DNA from: a bacterium
GTDB lineage: Bacteria > Myxococcota_A > Polyangia > Nannocystales > Nannocystaceae
DNA length: 64,000 nt
Reading direction: 5' to 3'
NCBI GenBank assembly: GCA_024742475.1
Contig: JANSYI010000016.1
Span: forward strand, 1-64,000
How positions within the stretch are numbered: position 1 is the first letter of the stretch; every line of letters begins with the position of its first letter. Position numbers and translations under genes: made by a program. Below, in pieces: positions 1 to 8,299 of this stretch. The notes beneath the pieces are model-generated. The model worked only from the letters and a program-made list of their open reading frames with translations. It had not been told where the DNA came from and searched no databases.

Positions 1-139
1 AGTCGACCTTCTCCGCCCAACCGCGAAGGCCCAGGACCTTCGTGATGGCAGCGGTAAGCGTCGTCTTACCGTGGTCGACGTGACCGATGGTTCCGATGTT
101 GACGTGCGGCTTATCGCGAACGAACTTCTCTTTGGACAT
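1..139 (-). CDS. tuf: Elongation factor Tu, N-terminal fragment
   Basis: This is the first 46 codons of EF-Tu, the GTPase that delivers aminoacyl-tRNA to the ribosome; the rest lies beyond the left edge. The reverse strand begins MSKEKFVRDKPHVNIGTIGH and continues with the G1/P-loop GHVDHGKT, as expected for the family. The ATG is at 139. It is the last gene of a leftward unit after four tRNA genes, the same order as E. coli thrU-tyrU-glyT-thrT-tufB. A stem-loop with a T-run lies between the last tRNA and this gene. Confidence 0.97.
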   Translation of the reverse strand, partial: MSKEKFVRDKPHVNIGTIGHVDHGKTTLTAAITKVLGLRGWAEKVD

Positions 140-304
140 CTCAGGCGACCTCTTGCGTCGTGAATTCGGCGTCGTTCTACGCTGCGGCGGGTATGGCGTC
201 AACCCGCTCCGCTCGCGAGGGTGCCCGCCTCCCCCCGAAGGCAGACGGAGGGCTCCTCCGGAGACGCTCCGCGGTGAGACTTCGCGCGCTCCCCTCTCGC
301 TCAG

Positions 305-362
305 ATCCGGTCGAAGGCTCCAAACGAAAAAGCCGCCCCCTTTCAGGGGCGGCGTTCTCGTT

Positions 363-380
<18 letters not shown>
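305..380 (-). terminator. Nested inverted repeat with intrinsic-terminator core between tRNA-Thr and tuf
   Basis: On the minus strand there is a GC-rich stem GCCGCCCC/GGGGCGGC (332-353) followed by TTTTTCG, the form of an intrinsic terminator. It sits inside a perfect 23-bp inverted repeat, 305-327 against 358-380. The upstream arm of that repeat is the 3' end of tRNA-Thr(GGT), including acceptor, CCA and part of the T arm. The transcript could therefore fold a long hairpin that takes in the tRNA 3' end. It may act as an attenuator between the tRNAs and tuf, or as a processing signal; the role is inference. Confidence 0.75.
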
Positions 381-438
<58 letters not shown>

Positions 439-442
439 GAAG

Positions 443-517
443 AGAGCGGGAGACGAGGGTCGAACTCGCGACATTCAGCTTGGAAGGCTGACGCTCTACC
501 AACTGAGCTACTCCCGC
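443..517 (-). tRNA. tRNA-Gly (anticodon TCC)
   Basis: The cloverleaf on the reverse strand has acceptor GCGGGAG/CTCCCGC, anticodon stem TCAGC/GCTGA around CTTCCAA (anticodon TCC), and T-loop GTTCGACCC. CCA is not encoded. It lies 4 nt upstream of tRNA-Thr(GGT) and is presumably cut from one precursor with its neighbours. Confidence 0.95.
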
Positions 518-598
518 GGGGCCTCTGTCTGTGACGTCTGCGTGACGCGAGAGGCGTTGTCTGAAGACGGTAATCTAAGCGATGAAGAAGTCGAGTAG

Positions 599-681
599 TG
601 GATGGAGTAGGATTCGAACCTACGAAGCGAAACGCGGCGGATTTACAGTCCGCTCCCTTTGGCCAGCTCGGGCATCCATCC
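599..681 (-). tRNA. tRNA-Tyr (anticodon GTA)
   Basis: A type II tRNA with a long variable arm. The acceptor is GGATGGA/TCCATCC, the anticodon stem GCGGA/TCCGC surrounds CTGTAAA (anticodon GTA), and the T-loop is GGTTCGAATCC. CCA is not encoded. It is the second member of the Thr-Tyr-Gly-Thr-tuf unit. Confidence 0.95.
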
Positions 682-732
682 TTGAGTTTTCCCTCGAGAC
701 TTCGAAGTCCGACAAGCGGTGTTCTCTGTGAG

Positions 733-804
733 AGCTGGCGATGGGATTCGAACCCGCAACCCCCTGATTACAAATCAGGTGCTCTACCGTTGAGCTACAC
801 CAGC
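733..804 (-). tRNA. tRNA-Thr (anticodon TGT)
   Basis: The cloverleaf has acceptor GCTGGTG/CGCCAGC (with one G-U pair), anticodon stem CTGAT/ATCAG around TTGTA (anticodon TGT), and T-loop GGTTCGAATCC. It is the promoter-proximal tRNA of the leftward unit, about 60 nt from the predicted transcription start. Confidence 0.95.
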
Positions 805-868
805 AGGTTGCTGCGTCGTCTTCTCGGGACTCCTTGGGAAGGCTGGCGATGGCGCCAGCTGGGCGCGG

Positions 869-897
869 TGTATATCCCCGCGTTCCGGTGGTGTCAA
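869..897 (-). promoter_or_regulatory. Consensus-like sigma-70 promoter of the tRNA-tuf operon
   Basis: On the reverse strand there is a perfect -35 TTGACA (892-897), a 17-bp spacer and a -10 TATACA (869-874). It points at the tRNA-Thr(TGT) gene. It is the best match to the housekeeping promoter consensus seen in the window, as expected for a stable-RNA operon. Confidence 0.85.
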
Positions 898-941
898 CAC
901 GGGATGTGTAGGTCGCCCCCAAAAAGGGGCCCAGACGCGGC

Positions 942-990
942 TGCGCACCGTCGCTCGCACACGCCGAGGCAGCGTGCGAGCAGGTGCGCA
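942..990 (-). terminator. Stem-loop after the HEAT-repeat lipoprotein gene
   Basis: Two stacked 8-bp stems, TGCGCACC/GGTGCGCA and GCTCGCAC/GTGCGAGC, form a strong hairpin 15 nt past the stop codon at 1005. A second small hairpin with a TTTTT loop follows at about 913-928. It probably ends transcription before the tRNA promoter; it is not a textbook intrinsic terminator because no T-run directly follows. Confidence 0.55.
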
Positions 991-1004
991 TCCCGCCCAG
1001 GGTG

Positions 1005-2717
1005 CTACTCGTCCGCGCCTCCCTCGGCATCGGAGGGACGCAGCGCCGCCATCGTCTCGCGGGCGCGTAGCACCGACGCCTGGTATTTGGCGTCCATCGA
1101 CCCCTTCTCGGCGTCGAGAACCCCCTGGATCGCGTCGACGCACGCGCCGCACTCGGTGCCGCGCTCGAGCATGTGCATCGGTAGCCACGCCATCGTAATG
1201 CGCGCGTCGGGATTACGCACCTTGAAGGCCTTGGAGATCGCCTCGGCGGACTTCACGTCGCCCTTCTTCAACCGGGCGACCTCGAAGGCGGCCTTCTCGC
1301 GCGAGAACCAGTCGGCGTTCACGTCCTGCAGCGTCTTCTCGTAGCAAGCTGCGTCTTCCTTGCAGGTCTCGACCAAGGTGATGCCCGCGTCCCACTGGGC
1401 GAGCTGCTTGGTCACGTTGGCGTCCTTGTTGGTCGCCATCGCCTCCTTGATCGACGCGATGTTGCTCGGCGACGCCGCGAGCACGGCAAAGCGGGCCGCG
1501 TCCCAACGCGGCTCGTACTTGAAGTCGCTGACGACGATCTCGGTGTCGTACTCGCCGGCCTTGATCACCTCGTTGAGACACGAGACGGCCTTCTCCCCGC
1601 CGATCCGACCGAGCGCCTCCATGATCGGGAACATGTCGCCGGGGTTCTTGGTCGACATCGTGCAGCCGCACAGGGCGTCGGACGCCTTTTCGTCGCCGAT
1701 GAAGCCCAGAGCGTTGGCGATGACCGCCCGCAAGCCGGCCGACGCGGCGACATCGGTCTCCTCGTCGCCCTTCTTCTTCTTGTCATCAGCGGGCTGGCAG
1801 TCCTCGGTCGGCATGAAGCCCACGAGCTCGTCGACCGCCGAGCTGACGCCCATGGCGCCAAGGATGCCTGCTGCGGTCTGCTGAATGACCGGCTGAGGCA
1901 CGCCGTTCTTCGCGGCGAGATCTTGCACCGCTTCGTGGTCGCCACGAAGCATCTGCAGCACTTTGGGCACCGCCGGCTCGCCGATCGCCGCGAGGGCCTG
2001 CTTGGCTCGCATGCCGATGTTGGTGGTCGTCGGCGCGTCGGGGACCCGGAAGGTCACGGTCAGCAGCGCATCCACGGCGGACGGGTCACCGATGCGTCCG
2101 AGCGCCTTGGCCGCGGCGCGGTGCACCGCGACGGGCTGGGTCTCGGTCGTCTGCTCCATGACCTTGATGAGCACTGGCACCGCACGCGCGTCGCCGATCG
2201 CTCCGAGCGTCTCGGCCATCATGAGGCGAACCTTGCCCGCGTCGGTCTCCGAGTCGTCGAGCGCCGGCTTGGCCAAGATCTCTTCGTACAGCTCGATGAT
2301 CTTCTCGACCGAGCCCTCGGCCTTCGACTTCTTGATGCCGTCGAGCGCCATCATGACCTTCTTGCGCGCGCCCGCGCTGCCGTCGAGTTCGAGCGCCATG
2401 TTCCACACCGGCGCGGCCTCGGGGCGACCGACCGCGCGCAACAGCTCGAGCATCTTCTCTTGCTGCTCCTCGGCTTCGCCCCACACCTCTTCGAACGCTG
2501 GGATCGCCTTCGTGGCGAACTCGTCGACGAGGTCGTCGTTTTCTTGCGCGTCGAGGACGGTCTTGGTCAGCTTCTCGAGGCCGATGAATCCCTGGGACCG
2601 GGTGTCGGCGTTCTTGATCCGCTCGACGTGCGTCTCGAACTTGTTGGGGTCGGGCTCTTTGCAGGCGCTCGACAAGACGAGCGTCGAAAACAGCGTGGAA
2701 ACGATGAGCTTGCGCAT
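1005..2717 (-). CDS. HEAT-repeat lipoprotein
   Basis: A 570-residue protein that starts MRKLIVSTLFSTLVLSSACK: a short signal peptide ending in lipobox LSSAC, so it is probably lipid-anchored in the envelope. The body is a run of degenerate HEAT/PBS-lyase-like helical repeats, each with an AxxALGxIGDxxA pattern (for example AAAKALGRIGDPSAVDALL and IANALGFIGDEKASDAL), a fold that usually binds other proteins. No catalytic motif was seen. The ATG at 2717 follows a good GGAGGA site; longer in-frame extensions upstream are shadow of the bactofilin gene. It has its own promoter at 2779-2807. Function unknown; a scaffold or assembly role is only inference. Confidence 0.85.
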   Translation of the reverse strand: MRKLIVSTLFSTLVLSSACKEPDPNKFETHVERIKNADTRSQGFIGLEKLTKTVLDAQENDDLVDEFATKAIPAFEEVWGEAEEQQEKMLELLRAVGRPEAAPVWNMALELDGSAGARKKVMMALDGIKKSKAEGSVEKIIELYEEILAKPALDDSETDAGKVRLMMAETLGAIGDARAVPVLIKVMEQTTETQPVAVHRAAAKALGRIGDPSAVDALLTVTFRVPDAPTTTNIGMRAKQALAAIGEPAVPKVLQMLRGDHEAVQDLAAKNGVPQPVIQQTAAGILGAMGVSSAVDELVGFMPTEDCQPADDKKKKGDEETDVAASAGLRAVIANALGFIGDEKASDALCGCTMSTKNPGDMFPIMEALGRIGGEKAVSCLNEVIKAGEYDTEIVVSDFKYEPRWDAARFAVLAASPSNIASIKEAMATNKDANVTKQLAQWDAGITLVETCKEDAACYEKTLQDVNADWFSREKAAFEVARLKKGDVKSAEAISKAFKVRNPDARITMAWLPMHMLERGTECGACVDAIQGVLDAEKGSMDAKYQASVLRARETMAALRPSDAEGGADE

Positions 2718-2778
2718 GGGACTTCCTCCTCCGAGGTGATTGGGCGGTTGGGGGCTCCGCGACCGATTCAGAGCCGAC

Positions 2779-2807
2779 ATCCTACGCTCGGGCGCAACTT
2801 GCGCCAA
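2779..2807 (-). promoter_or_regulatory. Predicted promoter of the HEAT-repeat lipoprotein gene
   Basis: The reverse strand carries TTGGCG (2802-2807), a 17-bp spacer and TAGGAT (2779-2784). Transcription would start near 2772, giving a leader of about 55 nt before the ribosome-binding site at 2717. Confidence 0.5.
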
Positions 2808-2907
2808 GCAGGAATGATGAATGAAAGACGCGCCGCTGCCATGTGGCGAGCACACAGCGAACGACGCGTGTTGGTCGGGTCCGGGGCGGGCCTGGGGCGA
2901 ACGGGGA

Positions 2908-3627
2908 CTATCGGCGGCCGACGCGTCGCTTGCCCGGCTTCGGCACGCGAGCGCGTGGCGGGCTCTTCTTCGCGGCCTTCTTCGACGACTTCTTGGCCAC
3001 GCCACGAGCCGATTTCCCGGACTCGACCTCGGCGTGCTTGACGACGACCGTGTCATCATCGTCTCGCCGGGCGCCTCGCGGCGTCGGGATCGCGGCCACG
3101 CGCGTCGGCGCCTTCTTGGAGGCCGTCGTCTTGTTGGACGGGGCCTTCTTGGCTGCCGCCTTCTTGGAGACCGTCTTGGCGGGGGCCTTCTTGGCGGCCG
3201 CGGCGGGCTTGGTGCCCTTCTCGGGCGCCTTGGCTGGCGCGCGGCGAGCAGCCTGACGCCGCTGCTTGCGTGGCGGAGGCGGCTCACCACCCATCGCGAC
3301 GTTGCCGGAGAACGAGGCCCCGTCCGAGACGATGATGCGCGGCGCGGTGATGTCACCCATCAGCTTGCCTCCCGCGTTGAGCGTGACCGAGTCGTCGGCG
3401 GTGACGTTGCCCACCACGACGCCGCTGATCACGACGTCGCGGGCTTGGACGGTGGCGACGACGACCCCGCCGGTGGCGACGTAGACCGTCTCCGTGAGTT
3501 CGATGCTGCCCTCGAGGCGGCCCTCGATGTGGAGATCTTCTTCACCGCTGACGCGTCCGCGGACGTTGATGCCCGGACCTATCAGGGTCGCCGCGTCCGC
3601 GGCGGTGCTTTGGGACTGACGCGCCAT
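2908..3627 (-). CDS. Bactofilin with long Lys/Ala/Pro-rich tail
   Basis: 239 residues. Residues of about 15-115 form the bactofilin beta-helix (DUF583), with the signatures IGPGINVRGRVSGEEDLHIE and GDITAPRIIVSDGASFSGNV. The second half is a very basic low-complexity tail of KKAPAK-type repeats, histone-H1-like, ending GKRRVGRR. Bactofilins polymerise into cytoskeletal filaments; basic tails could bind DNA, membrane or partner proteins. It is the third of three adjacent bactofilin genes (4-nt gap to the next), which recalls the bacNOP locus of Myxococcus xanthus, where bactofilins scaffold chromosome-segregation proteins. The tail is the main difference from its two neighbours. Confidence 0.93.
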   Translation of the reverse strand: MARQSQSTAADAATLIGPGINVRGRVSGEEDLHIEGRLEGSIELTETVYVATGGVVVATVQARDVVISGVVVGNVTADDSVTLNAGGKLMGDITAPRIIVSDGASFSGNVAMGGEPPPPRKQRRQAARRAPAKAPEKGTKPAAAAKKAPAKTVSKKAAAKKAPSNKTTASKKAPTRVAAIPTPRGARRDDDDTVVVKHAEVESGKSARGVAKKSSKKAAKKSPPRARVPKPGKRRVGRR

Positions 3628-3630
3628 CGG

Positions 3631-3945
3631 CTAGCCATCCATGTCGACGTTGCCCTTGAACGAGGCTCCGTCGGCGATGAGGACGCGGGGGGCGTGGATG
3701 TCTCCGACCACGCGGCAGTTGCTCTTGAGCTCGGCGCGCTCGGTCGCGACGACGTCGCCGGTCACCGTGCCGAGGATGGTGATCGTGGCGGTCTCGACGT
3801 TGGCTTCGACGACGCCACTCTCCTCGACGTAGATGTTCTGGCGGAGGCCGACTCGCCCCTTGACGGTGCCTTGAACGACGAGGTCTTCGTCGCCCGTGAT
3901 CTCGCCGTCGATGACGATGGTGCTTCCTATGACGGTGTTGGCCAT
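3631..3945 (-). CDS. Bactofilin, minimal form
   Basis: A 104-residue protein that is almost only the bactofilin core. It starts MANTVIGSTIVIDGEITGDE, shows the six-turn beta-helix pattern, and ends GDIHAPRVLIADGASFKGNV plus six residues, so it has no tail. Start ATG at 3945. It lies between two other bactofilin genes in one leftward transcript. Likely a structural subunit that co-polymerises with them; that is inferred from the operon. Confidence 0.93.
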   Translation of the reverse strand: MANTVIGSTIVIDGEITGDEDLVVQGTVKGRVGLRQNIYVEESGVVEANVETATITILGTVTGDVVATERAELKSNCRVVGDIHAPRVLIADGASFKGNVDMDG

Positions 3946-3999
3946 GAACGCGTGCTTTCTGAGTTCGAACAGAGAAAAGGGAGAAGGTCGAGCGGTGCC

Positions 4000-4383
4000 C
4001 TAGCGGGCGGCCTTGCGGAGGTCATCGGGAAGATCGACCTCCATCTCGACGGCGCCGTCGAAGTGCGCGCCGTCGTTGATGATGACTCGCGGAGCGCGAA
4101 CGTTGCCCGAGACTCGCGCTCCGCGTTCGATCGTGATCGAGCGGGACGCGACGATGTCGCCGCGAACGTGGCCGAGCACCGCGATGCTCTCGATGTCCAG
4201 GTCGGCCTCGACTTCGCCGGTCTCGGCGACGATGAGGTGGCCCGCGAGCGATACCGAGCCCTCTACGCGACCTTCGATGACGAGGTCCTCCTGGCCGCTG
4301 AGCGCTCCGCGGACGGCCGTTTCGGGACCGATGACGCAGGCGTCAGACGAGGGGGCGGTGGCACGGGAGTTGGTGTTGGCCAT
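4000..4383 (-). CDS. Bactofilin, first gene of the trio
   Basis: 127 residues from the ATG at 4383 (MANTNSRATA), with a GAGGA site about 12 nt upstream. An upstream in-frame extension has no support. The bactofilin core runs from CVIGPETAVRGALSGQEDLV to RVIINDGAHFDGAVEME, followed by a short charged end DLPDDLRKAAR. It heads the three-gene bactofilin unit, so the cell has three variants from one transcript: short N-extension here, no tail in the middle gene, and a long basic tail in the last. Confidence 0.92.
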   Translation of the reverse strand: MANTNSRATAPSSDACVIGPETAVRGALSGQEDLVIEGRVEGSVSLAGHLIVAETGEVEADLDIESIAVLGHVRGDIVASRSITIERGARVSGNVRAPRVIINDGAHFDGAVEMEVDLPDDLRKAAR

Positions 4384-4593
4384 CAGGGGGTCTTTTCCTC
4401 GGAAAAGCGGGAGCGGACGGTAGCAGCGCCGGGCGAGCCGGCGCAAGGGTCACCGGTCGATCCCCGGCCGGCCCCACCCCACGCGGAGTAACCCCGCCGC
4501 CGCCCGCGTCGAACGCAGACACATGACGCCGAATTCCGGCCCTCGACGCTTCCTCGCGGCCGGTGGTATGAGCGAGCCGAAGGAGCCGAGCCC

Positions 4594-5991
4594 GTGACTC
4601 AGCCCAACACCGAGGCGCCGGCGCTTCGTCGAGACGAACTCGTCACCTACTTCGAGCGCGCCATCAGGCCCGATCCCTCGACCCACCTCATCGGGACCGA
4701 GCTCGAGCGCTTTGGCGTCGCCCGCGACGACGAGGCGGGTGCCTACATGCCCGTACGGTACGCACCTCACGTGCAGGAGGTGCTTGGCGCGCTGATGCGC
4801 GACCACGGCTGGCAGCCGGGCAGCGACCGCGGCATCGAAGGAGAGATCGTCGAGCTCCGCCGTGACGGCGCCTCGATCACCCTCGAGCCCGGTGGTCAGT
4901 TCGAGCTCTCCGGCGCCCCGCTGACCAACGTGCACGAGACGTGCGCGGAGTTCTCCCAGCACTACGAAGAGCTCGACGCGGTCTCCAAGCCGCTCGGCGT
5001 CACGTGGATGGCGATCGGACACCACCCGTTCGCGACGCGCGAGCAGATCCACTGGATGCCCAAGGGTCGCTACGCGGTCATGCGTGCCTACCTGCCCCAA
5101 AAGGGCAGCATGGCCCTCGACATGATGTTGCGGACCTGCACGGTGCAGGCCAACTTCGACTTCACCTCGGAGGCCCAAGCCGGCGAGCGGCTGCGGCGGG
5201 CCTCCGCCCTGGCACCGATCGTGATGGCGATGTTCGCCAACTCGCCGCTGGTCGAGGGTCGTCGCAGCGGACGGGTTTCTTCGCGCAGCTGGGTGTGGAC
5301 CGACGTCGACAACGACCGTTGCGGCATTCGACCGTTCTTCTTCGACGCCTCGTTCTCGTTCGAGCGCTACGTCGACTGGGTGCTCGACGTGCCGATGTTC
5401 TTCTTCAAGCGTCAGGGCAAGTACGTCGCGCACCACCGCCCGTTCCGCCACTTCCTCGAGCACGGTGCGCAGTGCCCCGACGGAACGCCGGTCCGCGCCA
5501 GCTGGGACGACTGGGTCCTTCACCTCAGTACCGTGTTCCCCGAGGTTCGACTCAAGCCGCACCTCGAGTTCCGGTCGGCCGACGCGGTGGGCAGCAAGTA
5601 CCTGTGTGCCCTGCCCGCGCTGCTCAAGGGTCTGCTGTACGACGACGCCGCAGGCCGCGACGCGATGGCACCTCTCGACGCGCTCTCGTTCGACGAACGC
5701 ATGGCGCTGTGGCACGAGGCCGCCAACGAGGGTCTTGCCTCCGCGAGGGTCCACACGCTCGCCAAGCGCGTGCTCGAGCATGCACGCCACGCTCTGGACA
5801 ACTTCGACGTGCTCGATGGCAAGGGCCGTCGAGAGAGCCGGTTCCTCGATCCGCTCCAGCCCCTCGTCGAGCAGGGCCTCACGCCTGGAGAAGAGACGCT
5901 GCGTAGCTTGAGCGCCGAGGAAGTCGGAACGGACGCGACCGCGCGCACGGCCATCGCCCGCGCATGGCGCTTCGCCGGCTTCGAGCCCTGA
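4594..5991 (+). CDS. gshA: Glutamate-cysteine ligase (GCS2 / plant-type family)
   Basis: 465 residues, the usual length of the plant/alphaproteobacterial type. It joins L-glutamate and L-cysteine with ATP to gamma-glutamylcysteine, the first step to glutathione (or, in relatives, to ergothioneine precursors). Visible family features are IGTELERFG near residue 34, LEPGGQFELSGAP near 100, MAIGHHPFATREQIHWMPKG near 135 and the HLEFRSADAVGSKY block near 320. The GTG at 4594 follows an AAGGAGCC site. No gshB is adjacent. A nine-codon ORF (4569-4598) overlaps the start by GTGA, but nothing else supports it as a leader peptide. Confidence 0.93.
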   Translation: MTQPNTEAPALRRDELVTYFERAIRPDPSTHLIGTELERFGVARDDEAGAYMPVRYAPHVQEVLGALMRDHGWQPGSDRGIEGEIVELRRDGASITLEPGGQFELSGAPLTNVHETCAEFSQHYEELDAVSKPLGVTWMAIGHHPFATREQIHWMPKGRYAVMRAYLPQKGSMALDMMLRTCTVQANFDFTSEAQAGERLRRASALAPIVMAMFANSPLVEGRRSGRVSSRSWVWTDVDNDRCGIRPFFFDASFSFERYVDWVLDVPMFFFKRQGKYVAHHRPFRHFLEHGAQCPDGTPVRASWDDWVLHLSTVFPEVRLKPHLEFRSADAVGSKYLCALPALLKGLLYDDAAGRDAMAPLDALSFDERMALWHEAANEGLASARVHTLAKRVLEHARHALDNFDVLDGKGRRESRFLDPLQPLVEQGLTPGEETLRSLSAEEVGTDATARTAIARAWRFAGFEP

Positions 5992-6007
5992 GCCGACTCC
6001 CCCGAGT

Positions 6008-8242
6008 CTACTGGGCGGGCAAGTCAGCCGGAACGGCCGCTGCCGAAGGCCGCGCGGGAAGCTTGGTCAGCAGGCCCTTGCGCGGCACCGTGTACACGGG
6101 CGCCTCTTGCAGGCCAGCCGCGCGAGCGAGCGCGTTGGCAGCCATGCGGCCCGAGGTATGTGCCGCTTCCATGAGCATCGCCGGACACGGCAGCTTGACC
6201 CAGTCGCCCGCGAGCACGAGCCCGCCCAGTTCGGTCTCCACGCCGGGCCGGTGCGCGCCCATGCCGACGTGAAACGCGGTGAAGTCGCGCCGCAGCTGCA
6301 TGTGTTCGTGCTGCACCGTCGCGTCCGCGTAGCGGGGAAAGAAGTGGCGGAGCCCTTCGAGGAGCGAGTCACGAACCTCGTCGTCGCCCATGTCGTCGTG
6401 CACGGAGTAGCAGTGCAGCTCGACGACGCTGCCTGCGTGCTCTCGCGCCCACGCGGCCGCCTCGGGGTCGATCCGGTCGATGAACGCGGCCGCATCGATC
6501 GCGCCGAGTCGCTCGGTCGACACGAACACCGGCAGGTCCTCGGGCGAAGGTCTGTCGAGCCAAAGGCGCAGCACGGCATAGCGCTGGCCGGCGCGCACGT
6601 GGTCGAAGCGCGCGATGAGTTCAGGCGCCTCACGACGCGCAGATTCGCTGCCGCGGAGGATCGCTCCAGCCGCGCCGACGTCGGTCGCGAGCACGACCGA
6701 GTCGAACGCCTCGCCGTTGACCTCCCAGACCTCGGCGCGTCGTTCGAGCGACTCGACGGGGGTCTGCGTACGGATGCGGACCCCATGCTCCTCGAGATGC
6801 CGAACGATGGGCTCGATGAAGCCGGTCGCGTAGTCGCCGTCCACGAAGTCGTAGCCCAAGCCGTGATCGTGGCTGAGGTAGTAGAAGTGGAAGCTCTTGA
6901 TCAGCTCGGCTGTCGAGAGCCGGTCGTCGTCGGAGAAGAATGCGCGGGAGAACGCGTTGAAGACGGTGCGAAGATCTCGAGGCAGCTGCGCCCGCCGGGC
7001 GAACTCCGAGAACGGCACGTCGTCAAAGGTCTCGAAGGTCTTCTCCGCGTCGTATCGCAAGAAGGCCTCCATCTCTTGCCCCGCAGGACCTCGCGCCACG
7101 GGACCGAGTGCGTACAGTCCGCGGCGCGCGAGGTTCACGAGGTTGAGGATCGGCGCCTCCCGCTGGTCGGGAAAGGAGAGGCGGCGCAGGTCTTCGGTGA
7201 GGATCGTGTAGTCGCCCACGGCCCGCATCGACTTGCGAATGCCCAGATGCTGCAGCCAATCGTCGAGGTTGTAGTAGTGGCGGAAGAAGGCGTGAAAGCC
7301 GTGCTCGACCGATGCGTCGAAGCCATCCTCCAGCGTCTCCCGCCACCCGGCCACCTTGCCGCCGATGTAGTGGTTGCGCTCGAGCAGCGTCACCTCGAAT
7401 CCTCGCTCAGCCAGCATGCTCGCCGCCGAAAGCCCGGCCAAGCCTCCGCCCACCACGGCGACGCGCTGCGGTGTCGAGAGCGTCGTGGTTAGCGACGTAT
7501 CGACCTCGCCCAAGACGTGGCGGTAGCCCCCAAACCCTCGCTCGATCAGTCGGGCGAGCCACGACGGCTGCGTGACGCGAAGCTGATGCCACTGGTAGAC
7601 GACCGCTGTCGCCGCGCACAAGGCTAGACCGAAACCGAAGTCCTCGATCGGGATGGTGCCAACGCGGAGTCCGAGCTGGTGGGCTTCGCCGTAGTGCACG
7701 ACGGGGCGCGCGGTGAGATAGGTGTTGAAGACGCCCGTGAACGCGAGCACCAGCCCTGCGTACGCCCACGCGCGGGGCATGCGGAGCAGGCCTGTGCCGA
7801 GCATGTGGTCGAGCGCGCCCGTCAGCCCCAACGCGAGCAGCGTCAGGCCGGTGTATGCCGGTCCGCCGCCTACCAAGATGACGACGCCCACCGCCAGCGA
7901 GAGCGCGGGGAGCAGGTACAGTGCCAAAGGCAGCGACGCCCTCCCCTTCGCTCCGCCGATCAGCGTCTCCCAGCTGAACGCGCACGCATAGGGCACGACC
8001 AAGAAGAAGAGGACCTCCTCGACGGGCAACCCGAACAGCTCGAGGCCTACGATGTAGCGGTCGTCGAACCACCAGTGACTGCCCGCGACCGCCGCGTCCC
8101 ACGCGATGAAGGGCACGGCGACGACGAGCGTGGCGAATGCCAAGCTCTTCGCCCGCCCGAGGAAGTCGTGCCGGGGCATCAAGCTCAGCGCGAGCGGGCC
8201 GGCGAGGATGAGGAGGTCGAAGAGCAGGTATTCGGCGCGCAT
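6008..8242 (-). CDS. Fusion: CrtYcd-type lycopene cyclase + CrtU-like FAD carotenoid desaturase/methylase
   Basis: 744 residues with two modules. Residues 1-225 are a membrane lycopene cyclase of the CarR/CrtYc-CrtYd type: about seven hydrophobic helices and the two signature motifs PVEEVLFF (73-80) and PIEDFGF (198-204), one per half. Residues 260-730 are an FAD-dependent amine-oxidase fold: dinucleotide site VAVVGGGLAGLSAA (261-274), then HGFHAFFRHYYNL (314-326), which resembles actinobacterial isorenieratene synthase CrtU, and a C-terminal GLVLAGDWVKLPCPAMLMEAA. The cyclase would make a beta-ring from lycopene; the CrtU-like part could aromatise it. It follows the sigma-factor gene by 57 nt and probably shares its transcript. 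The CrtU assignment is by motif memory; another carotenoid oxidoreductase is possible. Confidence 0.8.
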   Translation of the reverse strand: MRAEYLLFDLLILAGPLALSLMPRHDFLGRAKSLAFATLVVAVPFIAWDAAVAGSHWWFDDRYIVGLELFGLPVEEVLFFLVVPYACAFSWETLIGGAKGRASLPLALYLLPALSLAVGVVILVGGGPAYTGLTLLALGLTGALDHMLGTGLLRMPRAWAYAGLVLAFTGVFNTYLTARPVVHYGEAHQLGLRVGTIPIEDFGFGLALCAATAVVYQWHQLRVTQPSWLARLIERGFGGYRHVLGEVDTSLTTTLSTPQRVAVVGGGLAGLSAASMLAERGFEVTLLERNHYIGGKVAGWRETLEDGFDASVEHGFHAFFRHYYNLDDWLQHLGIRKSMRAVGDYTILTEDLRRLSFPDQREAPILNLVNLARRGLYALGPVARGPAGQEMEAFLRYDAEKTFETFDDVPFSEFARRAQLPRDLRTVFNAFSRAFFSDDDRLSTAELIKSFHFYYLSHDHGLGYDFVDGDYATGFIEPIVRHLEEHGVRIRTQTPVESLERRAEVWEVNGEAFDSVVLATDVGAAGAILRGSESARREAPELIARFDHVRAGQRYAVLRLWLDRPSPEDLPVFVSTERLGAIDAAAFIDRIDPEAAAWAREHAGSVVELHCYSVHDDMGDDEVRDSLLEGLRHFFPRYADATVQHEHMQLRRDFTAFHVGMGAHRPGVETELGGLVLAGDWVKLPCPAMLMEAAHTSGRMAANALARAAGLQEAPVYTVPRKGLLTKLPARPSAAAVPADLPAQ

Positions 8243-8299
8243 GTCGGTTCAGCCGTTGGGTGTGGGTGGACGCCCGACGGCGACCGAGAGATGCGCATC

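Noticed and set aside
2821..4491. Long plus-strand ORF (556 codons) antisense to the bactofilins
   Set aside because: The translation is Arg/Asp/Val low complexity from high-GC antisense codons; the opposite strand has three clear bactofilins.
4569..4598. Nine-codon ORF overlapping the gshA start
   Set aside because: No regulatory codons (for example Cys runs) and no paired hairpins seen; overlap by GTGA can be chance.
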